DNA of 64,000 nt, taken from Paracoccus mutanolyticus (GTDB taxonomy: Bacteria; Pseudomonadota; Alphaproteobacteria; Rhodobacterales; Rhodobacteraceae). The stretch covers positions 2,525,501 to 2,589,500 of the forward strand of contig NZ_CP030239.1 in the NCBI RefSeq assembly GCF_003285265.1, in the 5' to 3' direction. Below are positions 63,287 through 64,000 of the stretch, piece by piece (position 1 is the stretch's first letter; the number at the start of each line of letters is the position of its first letter). The notes beneath the pieces are model-generated. The model ran no database searches and had not been told where the DNA came from. It was given only the letters and a program-made list of their open reading frames with translations. The translations under genes and the position numbers were made by a program.

Positions 63287-63856
63287 ATGACAGATCGGTC
63301 GGGAATATTCGCCGGGGACGACCCCTTTGCCATCGCTCGGGCCTGGCTGGCCGAGGCCGAGCGGACCGAGCCCAACGACCCCAACGCCATCGCCCTGGCC
63401 ACGGTGGATGCCGACGGCCTGCCCGATGTGCGCATGGTGCTGTTGAAAGAGATCGAGGGCGCCGGCGCGGACGGCGCCTTCGTTTTCTACACCAATTTCG
63501 AAAGCGCCAAGGGTTGCCAGATCGAGGCGACCGGGGTTGCGGCCTTCGTGCTGCACTGGAAATCGCTGCGCCGCCAGATTCGCGTGCGCGGCCATGTCAG
63601 TCGCGTCGACGATGCGCAGGCGGATGCCTATTACCGCTCGCGTCCCCTGCAGTCGCGGATCGGCGCCTGGGTTTCGCGCCAGAGCCGCCCCCTGGAAAGC
63701 CGCAACGCGCTGCTGGCCGATGTCGCGCGCCAAAGCATCAATCTTGGGTTGAGCCCATCCCGGCCTCCGCACTGGGGGGGATACCGGATTCGCCCGGAGG
63801 AGGTTCATTTCAGGCGGCTCCGGGCGTCGCTGCATGACAGATTCGAATTTACGTGA
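63287..63856 (+). CDS. pdxH: Pyridoxamine 5'-phosphate oxidase (PdxH), C-terminus short
   Basis: FMN enzyme that oxidises PNP/PMP to pyridoxal phosphate. [39 protein letters not shown] and [20 protein letters not shown] are FMN and substrate blocks; [18 protein letters not shown] and SLHDRFEFT are near the end. The frame then stops at 63856, about 15-20 residues before the usual ending (…W…RL.P), and the DNA that follows is much less GC-rich. Either a sequencing slip or a real truncation. The start at 63287 overlaps nothing; 83 nt separates it from fabI copy 2. Confidence 0.9.
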   Translation: MTDRSGIFAGDDPFAIARAWLAEAERTEPNDPNAIALATVDADGLPDVRMVLLKEIEGAGADGAFVFYTNFESAKGCQIEATGVAAFVLHWKSLRRQIRVRGHVSRVDDAQADAYYRSRPLQSRIGAWVSRQSRPLESRNALLADVARQSINLGLSPSRPPHWGGYRIRPEEVHFRRLRASLHDRFEFT

Positions 63857-64000
63857 TGTTATTAAAACGGCAGGCAGGGCAGCGATATCCTGTCCGATAA
63901 GTCCGAATCGGACGCAAGATTCTGGTCTGTCGAGCGTCTTAGCCCTTGATGCCGGAGGTTGATTTGCTCATGGTATGGAAAACCTGACTTATGATAAGCC
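63857..64000. other. Lower-GC tail of the window, no gene assigned
   Basis: 144 nt of roughly 50% GC, against about 67% elsewhere. GTCCGA (63893-63898) and TCGGAC (63908-63913) make an inverted repeat around TAAGTCCGAA-type sequence. No coding frame with recognisable homology. The composition change begins right at the premature end of pdxH, so a mobile or acquired segment may start here; the window ends before this can be seen. Confidence 0.4.

Overview
The window is a stretch of a very GC-rich alphaproteobacterial chromosome, almost certainly Paracoccus (Rhodobacteraceae). The cytochrome aa3 subunit I (28963-30638) and the adjacent cytochrome c550 gene (30850-31320) read almost like the P. 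denitrificans ctaDI/cycA pair. The alphaproteobacterial LexA box (GTTC-N7-GTTC) before lexA and the fabA-fabB-fabI order agree. Most genes are core metabolism and housekeeping. I see no CRISPR array, prophage, intact insertion sequence or rRNA operon, and one tRNA (Leu-GAG).

Layout. 1-2.9 kb: UDP-GlcNAc synthesis (glmU 3' part, glmS). 2.9-10.5 kb: aquaporin, a small protein, then a tripartite tricarboxylate transporter (tctC-tctB-tctA), an extra periplasmic binding protein and a divergent TctD/TctE two-component system. 10.7-13.2 kb: TerC/DUF475 membrane protein, SGNH-like protein, glycine-rich lipoprotein. 13.2-18.2 kb (minus): alpha/beta hydrolase, fabI, fabB, fabA, a glycosyltransferase-like gene and an Ala-rich membrane protein. 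18.4-27.5 kb (plus, except the SH3-domain gene): infC with an apparent AUA start, dut, membrane-anchored moeB, M3 peptidase, lipoprotein, a 2-hydroxyacid dehydrogenase and a dimethylglycine/sarcosine dehydrogenase. 27.5-28.5 kb: a scar with gene remnants (nitrilase; a McrB-like fragment). 28.5-36.2 kb: DUF2244, ctaD, cycA, lipB, divergent metH, tRNA-Leu. 36.6-42.4 kb: a spermidine/putrescine-type ABC operon with two tandem binding-protein genes. 42.4-53.4 kb (minus): AEC transporter with an IS5-type transposase fragment on its 3' end, MBL hydrolase, tatD, holB, tmk, dacC, lexA, moeA, moaC, trpC, ung, trpD, trpG. 53.6-59.1 kb (plus): Pro-rich protein, aminotransferase, ppiD, trpE. 59.2-64 kb: a membrane protein/HTH regulator pair behind twin operators, an exported superoxide dismutase, DUF2127, gpt, LysE exporter, a second fabI and pdxH.

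Data quality. About two dozen genes, including glmS, ctaD, holB, trpE and metH, change reading frame one or more times. In the cases checked by eye one missing base restores the family sequence. This density in genes a living cell needs points to sequencing or assembly indels rather than decay. Such genes are annotated here as whole CDS spans with the shifts described; only the 27.5-28.4 kb remnants and the IS5 fragment are treated as biological debris.

Many minus-strand neighbours overlap by ATGA (tctC/tctB, MBL/tatD, holB/tmk, moaC/trpC, trpC/ung, trpD/trpG), so these runs are probably co-transcribed and translationally coupled.
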